A model generated the notes under the pieces. The model saw nothing but the letters and a program-made list of their open reading frames with translations. It was not told the DNA's origin and did no database searches. Made by a program: the position numbers and the translations under genes. Positions 21,040 through 34,080 of a stretch of 64,000 bases of DNA are shown piece after piece. Origin of the DNA: Paramacrobiotus metropolitanus. Taxonomy: Eukaryota; Tardigrada; Eutardigrada; Parachela; Macrobiotidae. The stretch spans positions 1 through 64,000 of the forward strand of contig NW_026570437.1 of the NCBI RefSeq assembly GCF_019649055.1. Reading direction: 5' to 3'. Numbering within the stretch: the first letter of the stretch is position 1; each line of letters opens with the position of its first letter.

Positions 21040-21620
21040 TATCTTCAAAAATTTGTAACTTCGTTATTTTCCGTGCTAAATTTTTTTGTATGCGCTTAAA
21101 AATATAAAATGATGCATGCTATTAGGTAGTACTAGTATAACTGATCTTCTGGTTTCGTCGTACATTGTATAGTACTTAACCACCCTCCAAAATTGTTGCG
21201 ATCATGTGCGTGTCACAATTTGGTTACAGACTCCCGTGCAGCGTTCAGTAACAAGCCGTATATAGACTATGTATTCTCGAGATATACCACAGCCGACGGA
21301 ACTATTTCCGCGAGGAAATGCCACGAAGTGTTTTTCAGTGTGTCATTGACTTGCTCTTGTTCATTTAACTGCACGTGCTCTCAAACGCATGCGATGAAGC
21401 GGGCATCCGCTGATCCGCGCTATGCAGCATTGCGGTGCCGGTGACGTAGCCCACGCTAATCAATAATCAATGTCTATATCATACAGTACTTGATATACAA
21501 CTCGGCACTCGTACCAAGTAGCCGATGCTGCGACGCCGGCTATTTCCGGTTTTAGTGACCAACAAATGACATGACTGTGAGAGACAATGCTCTCGGCATT
21601 CTCCATTAGTTAGGAATAAA

Positions 21621-21668
21621 ATCACAATTTCAAATGTTCCCATTAATGGGAACATTTCAAATTGTGAT
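21621..21668. repeat. 48-bp near-perfect palindrome
   Basis: Two 24-bp arms meet with no spacer at about 21644/21645 (CCCATT then AATGGG), with one mismatched pair. It is long enough to extrude as a cruciform or to be the remnant of two head-to-head element ends. Confidence 0.85.
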
Positions 21669-22316
21669 AATATTTCAAGCTTCAAATCAGATCATTTTGA
21701 GATGTAACCGGCTTCCAGCATTGTAGTACAGTACTATAAAATAAAAAATGTATTTGAACCCGTTTTGACGATCTGAAATGAAAACCCCATTTCAAATTAG
21801 TATGGGTCAATTTTTAATAATAAACCAGGATTGAAGCATTTGCAGCGGCCTGAAATTCTAGATCTATAACTCTTAACCTAGAAATAATTTTTGTTGGAGA
21901 AGAATCAAATAAAACCGGAATACTAATTTAGTAAACGAAAAATAACAGTGTATCCAATAAATATAATTTTTTTCCATGAATTTCTTGGTTTCTATCCATA
22001 GCAGTCATTCGGCAAATAAAATGTTAAAAATTCAATTTTTAATTTCAAAATTCATTTGAAGAACGCCGCAAAACTGTTTAATACTCTATAGTCTACGGTA
22101 CCATAAGAGAACAGTGTTATTGCTGCTAGCGCCCGGTGTGGCGCTGGCACGTAAAATAACTGTCTTATTCATCGTTGTGTATTTTGCGGACACTGGCGCT
22201 GATTTTGCTAAGAAAACACAATCCCACATACATGAAGCCGCCGAATTCTAGGTTTACACAGCAGAAGCACAGCAGGCAGAACGAAGTATAAAGGAAGCCG
22301 TAGAAAAGCGAGTACA

Positions 22317-24079
22317 TCACATGTACAGCTCGAAGTCGACGCGCTTGGAGGAGTAGAAGGGTGCGTCGACGGCGCCGGCCTTGCGGACGAAGACGGCGTC
22401 CTTGAAGAAGCCCTGCTGCTGCCAGGCCTGCATCTGCTCGCTGGAGTACGGCCCGTGCGTCGGTGCCGCGTCGCTGTTCTCCCATTTGTACTCCCACAGC
22501 GTCCCGCTGTCCTCCTCTTCATCTAAAAAACACAGCACAACGAAGTTAATAAACCGACTCTCAAACAATAAACGAGCTGCAAACCAATTCCTAGGATCAA
22601 AATCTCAAACGGATAAAACTGTAAAGAGACAAAAAAAATTTACAAACTGAATTTTTACAAACCAAAAAGCTGGAAAACTTTTCTCACAATCGCAATCAAA
22701 AGCCAAATTATTAAAGTAAAGTTAAAGAAATTATTTAAATAAATTGTACAAAAAATTCCTGATTCTTACCGCTTTCCGCCGTAGCCAGCGGCGCACTCCC
22801 CGTCCCGGACGTGCCCACCTTCCCGGCATCAAACGCCTCCCCGAACATATCCAGCTCCTCGTCCACCCGCATCCCCGCCATCTTCTTCTCGGCCTTCTCC
22901 AGCTTGAACTTGACCGCCTCGTACGTGTCCTGGTACACCTCCAGATTCCCCTTGCCCAGCAGCTGATCGGCCGCCGCCGTCAGCGCCTCCAGCTCCCCGC
23001 GCAGCGCCTCACTGCCCTCCTTCCGCGCCGCCTTCCCATAGCGCTTCGTCGTCTTCAGCCCGTCGCCGAGGCGGCGCAGCGCCTTGGCCACGCTCTCCCC
23101 GGGCCGGAGGTGGGTCAGGAGGGTCTGGTACAGCTGGGTGTCGGAGGGGGCGGGCCCAGCGGCGGCCTCCTGCGCGGCCAGCTCGGCCTGTTTGCGCTGC
23201 ATGAGCGCCTCGTAGTCCTCGTCGGTGTAGGCGTCCAGATTGTCCAGCCAGGCGTCGTTGATCTCCTTGGATTTGCTGAAGTGGAAGTTGCCTTCCGTGT
23301 CGAATTCGCCCTCTTCTAATTCCTCCTGGACGTTGAAGGGCGTGATGCGGATGCCTTCCTGCACCTTCATGCTGCCTTCTTCTTGTCCTACACAATTATT
23401 TCCATTTCATCGGATTTCTTATTGACCGCGTTAAACTGGTTTTGGTAATTTTGCAATTTTCGCTTCATTAATTTTAGATCACGTATTTTCAGATTTTTAT
23501 CTCCTGATTTCCATTTCTACTAGTCAACAATTAATTTTTTTGTATTCATTTTTGTTTTTTTTTCGATGCGTATTTATCAGTATTATTATCGTAGTATTTA
23601 TTAATTATTGTCTGTTAATTTCTTTGAATTTGCTACGATTTTTATAAATTATTTATTCAGAAAAATAGCGTACAAACACAAATATGTAAGTAAATATTTC
23701 TGTAAATTATTCTGCGAATTTTTATTACTTATTTGACATCGGCTGAGATATGAAAAGCATCCTAAAGAAAGAGACAAAAACTGGAAATTGCGACGAAATA
23801 TGCTGCTTGTTCGAAAATCGTCACAAATCGGTGGATCATTCGTCCAGTACGCGTACCTTCGATATCGTCATCGTGGAGGACCGCATAATCCGTCGGCGGG
23901 GGTTTCTCTGCGGGGGCCGTCCCCAGATTGTCCATATCGGCGTCCTCCTCGTCGCTGTCCAACGTGTGGTTCTCCTTGAACGTCCGCTGGCGCTTCCCGC
24001 GACTACTCCCCGCCTCCGCGTCCCGCTGGTCCGCTGTGCGCTTCTGACTGCCGCCAGCACCCGCCGTGATGAGCGGCAT
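22317..24079 (-). CDS. CD2BP2: CD2BP2 / U5-52K spliceosomal GYF-domain protein, three exons
   Basis: Exons 23857-24079, 22770-23387 and 22317-22522, all phases consistent, giving 348 aa (human 341). CD2BP2 is the U5 snRNP 52K protein that binds proline-rich peptides through its GYF domain and acts in tri-snRNP assembly in the nucleus. Recognisable segments: an N-terminal HTLDSDEED, DDDIEG spliced to QEEGS, IRITPFNVQEELEEGEFD, AWLDNLD, LRPGESVAKALRRLG, and the C-terminal GYF domain (about residues 285-348) with LWEYKWEN, GPYSSEQMQAW and FYSSKRVDFELYM. The name-giving GYF tripeptide reads GFF here, a mild change. The start is the ATG at 24079. It is head-to-head with the aconitase gene. Confidence 0.95.
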
Positions 24080-24816
24080 AATCACTCCCGATCAACCACT
24101 CCTCCAGTTAATCCAAAAGAACAGCGCAAACGAAGACTCAAGGCAGAGCTTCACGTGCTGACAAAACGCGTTCAAACACGAATTACGACACACACGATAA
24201 ACCGTGATCAACGACCTGCAACGCTTTCTGCTTAGATAAAAACGACAACAACACGATGATCATAATGTTCACGTTCGAAAATAAAATCTACTTCCAATTT
24301 AAAAAAAAGCAAACAGGAAAAGTATGGAAGAAAACTTAGAAAAGTAGAAAACGTCTGGTTGGAATTTCGAATTTTCAACCAGGTTTTTATTTTGTTTACG
24401 GTCGGAGACTCGGAACGATGCACGGCCGCATGGTGCGTCAAACGCTCATGCACGTATGCGCGCCCGCACCATGCACGCTTGCACCGACCTGCTGACTGCA
24501 GCTTGTACGGAAGCGGAAATAAATCAAAAATCACAATCAGAAAATCAACCGAATGTTTCCATTTTAGTAGCAGGTTCTCTTTTCGTTTAAAATCGTTATC
24601 GCCCGCAGCCTTAACGTGATTTATCTACATTCTTATCCCTCGATGCCGGCGCGGACTTTGCACGCACGCTGGTGACTCGAGCGTGGAGTGTGAAGGCGTA
24701 ACTGAATGCGTTTGATGCTGGCTGATTTGGCCGATTTCGAAGGCAGTGTCGTGGTTTTCGTGCGGCTGTCGTCTTCTTCCTGATTTATCGCGCTCTGCTT
24801 CACTGTTTTATTGAGG
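24080..24816. promoter_or_regulatory. Shared upstream region of CD2BP2 and aconitase/IRP1
   Basis: 737 bp between the two start codons, with diverging transcription. A GC-rich block at 24405-24480 carries a perfect inverted repeat (GCATGGTGCG at 24428-24437, CGCACCATGC at 24465-24474) and several TGCAC/GTGCA words. No TATA box is evident. Probably a bidirectional housekeeping promoter. Confidence 0.5.
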
Positions 24817-27800
24817 ATGCATATCCCGGCAGAAAATCCATACATCAGCTGCATCTCCCCGCTGGAGGTGGCCGGCACGCAGCACCAGTTTTTCGATCTG
24901 CATCGACTTTTTGATGGAGAAAATCGCGTTTTGTACGGTAAAGAATTGCTACTAGTACTGGCTCAGCGCTAAGATTTGTGTGGATTTTTTCTTCTTCTTT
25001 TTCTAATGTGTTGTGATTCGTGTATTTTGTCCTGCTTGACTGGTTGAATTAATCGTAGCCGATTTTACATCTGGTTTACTTATTATTAAATTATAAAAAT
25101 TATTATTATGCTGGAAAGAATGGAGAACGTAAAGACGGGACATTTTTATAGAAAATCGTAGAACAGTGGCGCGCGTCTCCTTCAAAAAAGCGTCAAAGGC
25201 GTTTTGTCACTAGCTGTTCTAAGAATAAATAATCGATTCAGTTAAATTAACAAAAAACCACTTTTTTTAATTAACCTGCTAAATTTATCGGAAAGATCAC
25301 TGAAAACGCGCCCTGCATATTGTTAATTTGCTTTCTTGGGCTGTGTCGAAGAAATTTTGCAACGGATAACAGCGGTAAGTAGAATAAAAAATAATAAAAG
25401 CATGAAAGTAAATAATTCAAATTCTCAAACTAAGTAATTAAATTTTGGCTTTTTTAATTTGGCATTTTTTTTGGCTTTTCTGTGAATTTAATCTAATCAA
25501 GTTCAGAAATTAAGTTAAAATTCTTAAAATTTAGTTAAATTGTCAAACTAAGTAATTAAATTTTTGTATTTTTAATTTTTATGAATTTAATCTAATAAGG
25601 TTTAGAAATTAAGTAAATTATTAAAACTAAGTTAAGTGATTAAATTTTGTGTTTTTAATTTTTGTGAATTTAATCTAATAGAGCTGAGAAATTAGGTAAA
25701 TTATTAAACTTTAGTTAAATTGTCAAGCTAAGTAGTTAAATTTTTGTGTTTTTAATTTTTATAAATTTAATCTAATAAGGTTTAGAAATTAAGTAAATTA
25801 TTAAAACTAAGTTAAGTGATTAAATTTTGTGTTTTTAATTTTTGTGAATTTAATCTAATAGAGCTGAGAAATTAGGTAAATTATTAAACTTTAGTTATTT
25901 GTCAAACTAAGTAATTAAATTTTGTGTTTTTAATTTTTATGATTTGAATCTAATAAAATTCACAAATTAAGTAAATTAGTAAGGTTTTGTGTTAGATTGA
26001 AATAGGAGTCTATTTATAAATTGGCGGTTGTTCTGTGCAGATCGTCTGCCGTACAGTATCCGCGTGCTGCTGGAGTCGGCGGTGCGCAACTGCGACGGCT
26101 TCCATGTGCGCAAGAGCGACGTGGAGAGCATCCTCAGGTGGGACGACGTCCACCGGCATCCCGACGGCGTCGAGGTGGCCTTCAAGGCCGCCCGCGTCAT
26201 CCTCCAGGATCTGACGTGAGTGCGCCGCATTCTTGCCTCGTATTTCCTCACCCTTCGGGATTATTGTCAATTATAATTATTTCGGAATATTTTCATGTTG
26301 TTATTTTCAGCATTTGTGTTCCTTCTGGAATTATTTGCAATTATTATTATAATTATTATTATTATTTGCAAATTTTATTAATTATTTGCAATTATTTGCA
26401 ATTTGCATTTGTCCGGATTATTGTGCAAAATTGCAACAGTTTTTAAGTTATTTTTATAAAAAGTTTTATTACATTGTTTTTTGTGATTTTGAAATTATTT
26501 TTCTCGCTTCGTTTAATTTGATTTTGCTCTGTTTTTGCGATTCTGATTGATTCGAATTTGTGTCATTCGAACTAGAGAATTGGAATGCTTTCGTAGTGCA
26601 GTGGCTGCACTGTGGATGGTATATAATATATATATTTCCTTTGCGGTGTGCGATTGTTTGGCAGTTTAAACTGCTGCCTATTAAAATCGTATGTGAATTG
26701 TTTGCATATTATGACTATTTTGAATTTTTTGTTTGGTTTGAAGATTTTTGTTTGAAGGATTGTATTTTATACTATGATGTAGACATATTGCTGACTAAAG
26801 GGGTGTGTGTTTCAGCGGCGTGCCGGTCGTGGTGGATTTGGCGGCGATGCGTAATGCCGTGGAACAATTAGGCGGCGATGCCACCAAAATCAACCCCATC
26901 TACCCCGTCGATCTCGTCATCGACCACAGCGTCGTCGTGGACGCGTCGCGCACGCAAGATTACATTCTCATGCCACTGTCCCTTTGTCCGCCTTCAACGT
27001 GTTGCTTTTTTCTACAGACCGGAAGCGCTGGAGATTAACGAGAAGCTGGAATATGAGCGCAACGCCGAGCGCTTCCAATTTCTTAAGGTAGACCGATTTA
27101 GGTTTAAAGTAAACAAAAAAAAAACTAAACATTTAATATAATTTTTAAAAAAATTAGTTTAATTGTTTCTCAGTACATGGTGCAGCGAAAATAATTTTTT
27201 CAAAAGCGTTATTAAAAGGAGAATACCTTAAAATTAGGAATACTTTTAAAAAAGAATCACCGGACGAAAATAACTGCTAGAAAATAATCGAATAATTTTC
27301 TCATAAATATTAGGCGGTATTTTTGCTAATTCTGTTTATTTGTTTTGAATAATTCACGGTGGTTGGTGTATAGTGGGGCGCGAAGGCCTTCCAGAACATG
27401 CTGATCGTCCCGCCTGGCTCCGGCATCGTCCACCAGGTGAATTTGGAGTATTTGGCGCGGGTCGTCTTCGAAGCGGACAGCGGTCTGCTCTACCCGGACA
27501 CCGTCGTCGGCACCGACTCCCACACTACCATGATCAACGGTCTCGGCGTCCTGGGATGGGGTGCGTAGTCTCCTGATCCGCGTTTTGCTCTTGTTTTTGC
27601 TATTTTAATGGACCGTGTTTTGAAACAAATTTTTAACGAATTTTAATAGATATTCCACGCACATTGATTGGTTTTCGATTTTACAGGCCTTTTAACGAAA
27701 TTCTGTATTCATGGAAAAACGGGAGAATTAATAACCTACGAGCAGCATATTTAATGTGTTTTAATTTGATAAAATTAAATTAATTTAATTTGATTTTGAT

Positions 27801-30800
27801 TAATTAAATTGTATTAATTTTGCGTAATTAATGGCAGGCGTCGGCGGCATCGAAGCGGAGGCCGTGATGCTGGGCCAGGCCATCAGCATGGTCCTCCCGG
27901 AGGTGGTGGGCTTCAAGCTGACCGGCCGGCTGCCGGAAGTGACCACCAGCACGGATCTGGTCCTCACCATCACCGCGGTACGCGCATTGTCTTGTGCACC
28001 GATGTGGTTAAATATTCCCGGTAATCTTGTCCAATAGATTCTGCGCAAATTGGGCGTGGTGAATAAGTTCGTGGAGTTCTTCGGCGCCGGGTGCGCCGCG
28101 CTGAGCATCGCCGACCGCGCCACCATCAGCAATATGGCGCCGGAGTACGGCGCCACCTGCGGCTTCTTCCCGGTGGACAACAAGACGCTGGACTACCTGC
28201 GACAGACCGGTAAATATTGCTATACTAATGGCTTTGTTTTTTTAATGTTCCAATTTTTAACTATTAAGTAGTGTACTAGCGCTTGCAGTTATTGCTATTT
28301 GGGTGGCTACTGCAATGGCTTAATTGGCATAGGGAGTTGTAGAACAGTGGACCGCGTTCCACTTCTCCAAATATGTCGTACAAGATACAGCGGGCTTGTG
28401 ATTAGATATTCTGTTATGCAGCATAGAGTAAAATACACACTTTCTAAATAAACATTTATCTGAAAAGCCAATAAATACCGGTAATGCTTATTATTAACCT
28501 GCATTCATGGGCATTTTTTATAATTTTTTTTTTGCCTTTTGATATAAAAAATGCAGAAATTTTGCGAAGCAGTGGTGGCGAATGTTATTATTTTACGTAC
28601 ATGAAAGAACTGAACATTTAGAAAAAACAATTATTGCGTATTCTATTTAAAATATTAAAATTAAAACACATCGTTTAAAATTTTTTTTTAAATTCTGAAA
28701 AATAATTTTAATTACGGCATATTTAAATATAAAAGTGCAATAATAACCGCATGATTGTATCGGCAGGACGAACGTCGCGCAAATTGGCCGTGGTGGAAGC
28801 CTACCTGAAAGCCACGGGCATGTTCCGTGATTACACCAAACCCGACGAAGACCCGACTTTCACCACCGTTGTCGAACTGGGTCAGTAATTTCTATTTTCT
28901 TAATTTTTTATTTCTTTTTTACTGCTGTTTTTTTTTTATTTTTTATTTATTTGTCATCTTTTCTCACTGTTGTGTACGTTAAGATTTGAGTACGGTCGTG
29001 CCGAGCATCAGCGGCCCGAAACGTCCGCACGACATGGTCCCCCTGACCCAGGTCAAAGACGACTTCACCAAGGCTCTCACCAACAAGGTTCGCGTCTGGT
29101 TAATTCCGATAACGAACGAGACTCTAGCCCAACAGCCAATTTGATTCCGATAACGAACGAGACACTAGTCTAACAAGCAGCAGATTTAATTCCGATAACG
29201 AAGGAGACTCTAGCTTGCTAAACAACAAATTTAATTCCGATAACGAACGAGACTCTAGTCTGTTAAACAGCCAATTATTTCCGATAACGAACGAGACTCT
29301 AGCCTGCTAAACACCCAACTGATCCCACCCGCTGCCTCCGCAGGTGGGCTTCAAGGGCTACGGTCTCCCGCCTGACCGGGTCAGCGCCCACGCGCCGCTG
29401 CTATACGACGGCCGGGAGTATCCGCTGCGCCACGGGGACGTGGTCATCGCCGCCATCACCAGCTGCACCAACACCAGCAACCCCAGCGTAATGCTGGGCG
29501 CTGGACTGTTGGCCAGAAAGGCCGTGGAACGCGGGTTGTTGGTTAAGCCGTACGTTAAGACCAGCTTGTCGCCGGGGAGCGGGGTGGCCACGAAGTACCT
29601 GCAGTCCTCGGGATTGACGCCGTTCCTGGAACAACTCGGGTTGGTCATCGCTTTCTCATTAAAGCTTTCCGAAATGAACCAGATTTCATGTAAAATGAAA
29701 TAAGCAAATTTATTTGATCAAATTAAAATTAATAAATCAACGAACAAAATTTATATTGGTAAATCAGATTATTTGAAAAATAAATAACAATCGGTTGAGT
29801 TGAAAAGAAAGACATAGTTTTAATTAATTTTATACTTTATTCAATTTTTTTCGGTGGCAGAATTGCCAGAACAACGCTGTGGATGACGTCGCAGTGCGCC
29901 GCTTCACTACAATTCGCACGATGTTAATCGGTATACTGTGCTTTTATTAGCACAAGCCAGGCACAGCAGTGACAGTACAATGAATTTTGTTTCAGTACTC
30001 AGTATGTGCTTGTACATGATGCTTATTAAAAGTAATTCCCGGCAAAAAAAAACAGTTTTGTAACAAGAACAGAATAATTACAATGGCAAAATTTCTTCTA
30101 ATTTAGTTGGGCGCTTGCCCACGCAGGTTACGAAGAAAGGAAAACCATCGGTGTGGAAATAAAACCCCGGAAATAAGTGCGATAATATATATGATTAAAC
30201 TAACATGGAAAAGTAATTAACTAATGGTTCGAAATTAAGCCGGCCTTTTATTTGAAAAATGTAAACATTATTGCGGAATATTTAAGACATACAATTTAAG
30301 ACATACATGTAAGACATACATACATTTAAGACATACATTTAAGACATACATGTAATAAAAGCATTTTTTTTAAAAAAATTAATAAATGGAAAATGATGGA
30401 CAATGGGCATTGTAGGGGAAATAATTTCTTTTAATTATTCGATTTTTTTAAGGAACCAATTTTGAACGAATAAAATTTCTGCCTTGAACGATTTACCGAA
30501 AGGTAATCGATAGAACAAAGCAAGGTACATTTGAACGAATAATGCGAATTTAAATAAGCTAACAAGAACCTACCTTATAAGACGGGCAAAATAATTATTC
30601 TTAATTTTGTTTATTTTTAATTTCACTTCAGAGGTTTTTTGATGTCTGACGCACTTTCGAAAATTAGCAAAATAATTGATGGAAAACACTGCGTTATTAT
30701 TCCGGGCAGGTTTTCGGTGACGGGCTACGGCTGCATGACCTGCATCGGGAACAGCGGGCCGCTGCACGAGTCCATCGTGGCGGCCATCGAGAAGGGCGAC

Positions 30801-30862
30801 CTGATCGTGGCCGGCGTGCTGTCCGGCAACCGCAACTTCGAGGGCCGCATCCACCCCAACAC

Positions 30863-30895
<33 letters not shown>

Positions 30896-33326
30896 GGTGG
30901 CCTACGCGCTGGCCGGCACCGTGGCCATTGATTTCGACAGGGAGCCGTTGGGACAGTCGCCCGACGGGACGCCGGTCTTCCTGCGCGATATCTGGCCGAC
31001 GCGCGAGGAAGTGGACCAGCTGGAGCGGAAGGTGGTGCATCCGGCCATGTTCGAGGAGGTCTACGGCAGTGTGGCGGCCGGGAATAGTCGCTGGAATTCG
31101 CTGGACGCGCAACCATCGGTAATAAGGATTTTTCCTAAAATTCGGAAATTTTTTCTGGAATTTTAGGTATTCTCGCCTAATTATTCGGAATTTGTATAAT
31201 TAATAAGAATTTTGTGAAATTGCATAATTTTTTTCCTGGTTGATTTCAGAAGGTTTTTATGCGTTCTGCGGATGTCTTACTAAATTTCAAGGATTTTGTT
31301 TAACTGAAAATTCCATGCTTCCAAGATTTTATATATTTATACATAGTAAATTTTTCATGATTTCTGGAGACCTTCGCTTCAGTTTAGGTATTTTTTTCTT
31401 GGGGTTGGAGAATTGTTTCTATGATTTTTAAATTTTATTCCGGATAATTTTCTATTACCTAATTTTTAGGAATGCACTTTTAATTTTCCGGTGATTTCTC
31501 CAGAGTTTTAGAAATATATTGTGCTAAATTTTATAATTTTCCTACGTTTCAGAAATTTTTTGATTCTTTATTTCCCTCCTGACCTTTGATGAGCTTGTTA
31601 TATATTTTTTTTTACCCTTAAATCCCGCGGATTTTTCCGGATTATTAGTTGCATTTCTCTGTAATTTTGCATTTTTTTGAATAACCGGCGTGGTTGTTTG
31701 GTAGGTGCTGTATCCGTGGAGCGAGATGTCTACTTACGTCAAGTACCCGCCCTACTTCGACGGCATGTCGCGGGAGGTGCACCCCATCCAGCCCATCCAC
31801 GCCGCCCACTGCCTGCTGCACCTGGGCGACTCCATCACGACGGACCACATCAGTCCGGCCGGCAACATCGCCCGCACCTCGCCAGCGGCCCGCTACCTCG
31901 TCGAGCGCGGCATCGCTCCCAAAGACTTCAATTCGTACGGGTCACGCCGCGGCCATGATGCCGTCATGAAGCGCGGCACCTTCGCCAACATTCGGCTCGT
32001 CAATAAACTGGTACGAATTAGTTGACCGTTTTCGTGACATTTTTTTCCAGATAATTTAAGAGATCTTTCCTGAATTTTGACTATTTTCTCTAGCGGAGTT
32101 TGGTCTTGTTTTGTTGCGGATTCTAGTCTGTATTTGTAGGATTTGCGTTTTGAATGTTTTTCAGAAATGATGGTTTTTATTGCTGAGAAATTAAGCAACA
32201 TGTTTACTGATAAACTGAATTTAATTAGTGTTGTAAAACTGATTTTAAAATTTCGGGGACCGGTTCGTCTTGGTAGTTGTGTGCGTTAACAGCAGAATTT
32301 CCGGAAGATGGGTTGCTTGTCACCTGATTTTCACATTTTGTGCATTGAATTCGCCATATCTCCCGTTGGACCGATTGTTGACGGTGGTAAATTGGTTGCA
32401 GGTGAGCAAGCCCGGTCCACAGACGGTGCACATTCCCAGCGGCGACGTGATGGACATTCCGGATGCCGCGGACCGCTACATGGCGGAGGGGACCCCGCTG
32501 ATCATCCTGACCGGGAAGGAGTACGGCTCGGGATCGTCGCGCGACTGGGCGGCCAAGGGACCGCTGCTGCTGGTAAGACACACGCAGTTATTCTCCAGCC
32601 AGCGTGGCTATTGACGAAAACATTAATGCCATTTTTGTTGCGGAAAAAAAAAGCAGTCATCTGTACGCATGCTAGCATTGTACTCGTACATATCATCCGG
32701 GTAAAGTCCTCATGTACCATCAATAAAGAAGCAGCACGGTCAGTCTCTCGATATTAGGAAGCAGATTGACAAAGGAATATCGCGCCAATATTTTCTCTTC
32801 TGGTCCAGCGCCGGTCATTTAATGCGCGTTGCTCCCTCCGTCTTTGTTAGTTGTGTTCTTCAAATTCTGATGGTGGATTGTGATTGCAGGGCGTGAAGGC
32901 GGTGATCGCGGAGAGCTACGAGCGCATCCACCGCAGCAATCTGATCGGGATGGGCATCGCGCCGCTGCAGTACGTGCCCGGCCAGAGCGCCGACACGCTG
33001 GGCCTGACGGGACGGGAGAAATTCACCATCGGCATCCCCGATCTCATCCAGCCCGGCGACCGAGTCACCGTTAAGGTCAGTCAGTGTGCACATTCCGGCC
33101 AGCGGATTCACTGTCGTCGTGATAATGAGAAGGAAATTGAGGCTGCCATAGTAAAATTAGATGAACTGCATGGCAAGTCACCGTGATCGAAATGAATGTG
33201 TTTGGTTAGACGGATGACGGGAAGGAGTTCCAGGTGGTGGCTCGCTTCGACACGGAAGTGGAGCTGACCTACTACCGCAACGGCGGCGTCCTCAACTACA
33301 TGGTGCGCAAGATGACCGCCGCCTGA
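24817..33326 (+). CDS. ACO1: Cytosolic aconitase / iron regulatory protein 1, 15 exons
   Basis: Exons: 24817-24937, 26041-26215, 26816-26953, 27018-27087, 27374-27560, 27838-27977, 28038-28209, 28767-28880, 28984-29087, 29344-29639, 30710-31118, 31705-32010, 32402-32572, 32890-33075, 33210-33326. Total 2,706 nt, 901 aa (human IRP1 889), with all phases consistent. The protein interconverts citrate and isocitrate and, in the apo form of IRP1, binds iron-responsive elements in mRNA. The iron-sulfur ligands are present: [15 protein letters not shown] (Cys448) and [12 protein letters not shown] (Cys514 and Cys517). Active-site arginines appear in [14 protein letters not shown] and [11 protein letters not shown]. 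The N-terminus lacks a mitochondrial targeting look and aligns with IRP1, not mitochondrial aconitase. Intron 3 uses a GC donor (GCAAGA at 26954). RNA binding is inferred from family. Confidence 0.96.
25405..25985. repeat. AT-rich tandem array in aconitase intron 1
   Basis: Units of about 85-90 bp built on TTTTTAATTTTTGTGAATTT and AAATTAAGTAAATTATTAAA repeat about six times. Two consecutive double-units (about 25560-25735 and 25740-25915) are nearly identical, so a dimer of about 180 bp was duplicated most recently. Confidence 0.75.
28241..28308. repeat. Short dispersed repeat, copy in aconitase intron 7
   Basis: About 68 bp similar (roughly 80 percent by eye) to 35270-35339 upstream of the RFamide gene; the shared core includes AAGTAGTGTAC and AGCGC, and both end near GTGGCT. 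Same orientation in both places. Confidence 0.5.
29098..29325. repeat. Minisatellite in aconitase intron 9
   Basis: Five copies of a unit of about 46-50 bp whose constant part is TTCCGATAACGAACGAGACT followed by CTAG and a variable CTGCTAAACAGCCAA tail. It fills nearly the whole intron between exons 9 and 10. One copy has GAAGGAG for GAACGAG, another ACACTAG for ACTCTAG. Confidence 0.9.
30281..30355. repeat. TTAAGACATACA short tandem repeat in intron 10
   Basis: Five spaced copies of AAGACATACA with ATTT or TGT between them, in the 1,070-bp intron 10 of the aconitase gene. Confidence 0.8.
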
Positions 33327-33639
33327 GTATTCAACCTGCTTCGCTGTGGGAAACGGTTTTGGCCGCATCTGTGGACGTTGCCTGTACACGTTAACCACCG
33401 GTGATTTGTTAAACATCTGTTTGTCATCAGACGATCAGTAACTACAAACTGATTTTCAGTGCAACCGTAAATAAGAAGTATTACACCCGGGAAACCGTAA
33501 ATTCTATATTCGTACGTAACTTGCTGCGCCAATTCGATAGAACTATATATATAATAAAAAAATAAGAAGATCTGAAAGAAAAAAGCTGATTTCAGGATGA
33601 TTGGGTAATAACCAGACTTTTGGTACACAACAAGGCTGC

Positions 33640-34080
33640 GCGGGCAAACCGTTTTCAGAACAATGTATACAAATCATTTAGCTTTAGAATGGCACAAAGT
33701 ATCACAAAAACGTGATTCGGAGTGCGCGAAAGCGAAAGTTTAGTGTATGTATTTCATTTTTGACACCATGTAGCGGGCCATTTTTCTTAAATGTCGATAG
33801 AAGTATGTGTGGAGTTGGTTTTCTTTTTACAACATCCAGCACACTTCATCAAGCTTTCCACCAATGTACAACCGGTAAATCTTTCTTTTTTTAATTCATT
33901 GATAACAAAATCACAGCAAAGCTGCCAAGAAAAACAACATCGGGCACTAAATATTCCCGACCAGCCAATCTAAATGCTAAAAAAACATCTTCGTTGTCTC
34001 TCATGCCATTAAAAGTTCCGAGGACAGACACTGCACTTCCTCGTTGTATCTCAATACTGATTCTCTGGCGCAAAAACTCC
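33640..34080. repeat. Dispersed repeat family R1, diverged copy
   Basis: Shares with 17525-17615 the string AATGTATACAAATCATTTAG and later GGAGTGCGCGAAAGCGAAAG. Its far end (34045-34075, TTCCTCGTTGTATCTCAATA) resembles 44530-44560 (TTCCTCGTTGGATTTCGATG). It therefore covers most of the roughly 1-kb unit seen at 43773-44729. Confidence 0.5.

Larger units (their letters stand above)
19204..22164. other. Intergenic region with MITE and palindromes, no gene seen
   Basis: Nearly 3 kb between the family A promoter and the CD2BP2 3' end. Frames at 20731-20973 and 21193-21444 show no family resemblance and no splice context. Contents I can support are the hAT-type MITE (19918-20195) and palindromes at 21010-21039 and 21621-21668. 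Confidence 0.5.

Noticed and set aside
22744-23319. Plus-strand 191-codon frame
   Set aside because: It is the complement of CD2BP2 exon 2, whose minus-strand reading matches the family throughout.
28990-29040. Possible loss of an iron-sulfur cysteine in aconitase ([11 protein letters not shown], where human has CC)
   Set aside because: Those cysteines are not the cluster ligands; the three ligands in ITSC and CMTC are all present with the usual 66-residue spacing.
29098-29325. Regular repeats with variable parts, superficially like a CRISPR array
   Set aside because: It lies inside a eukaryotic intron, the variable parts are themselves related to each other, and there are no cas-like genes; it is a minisatellite.
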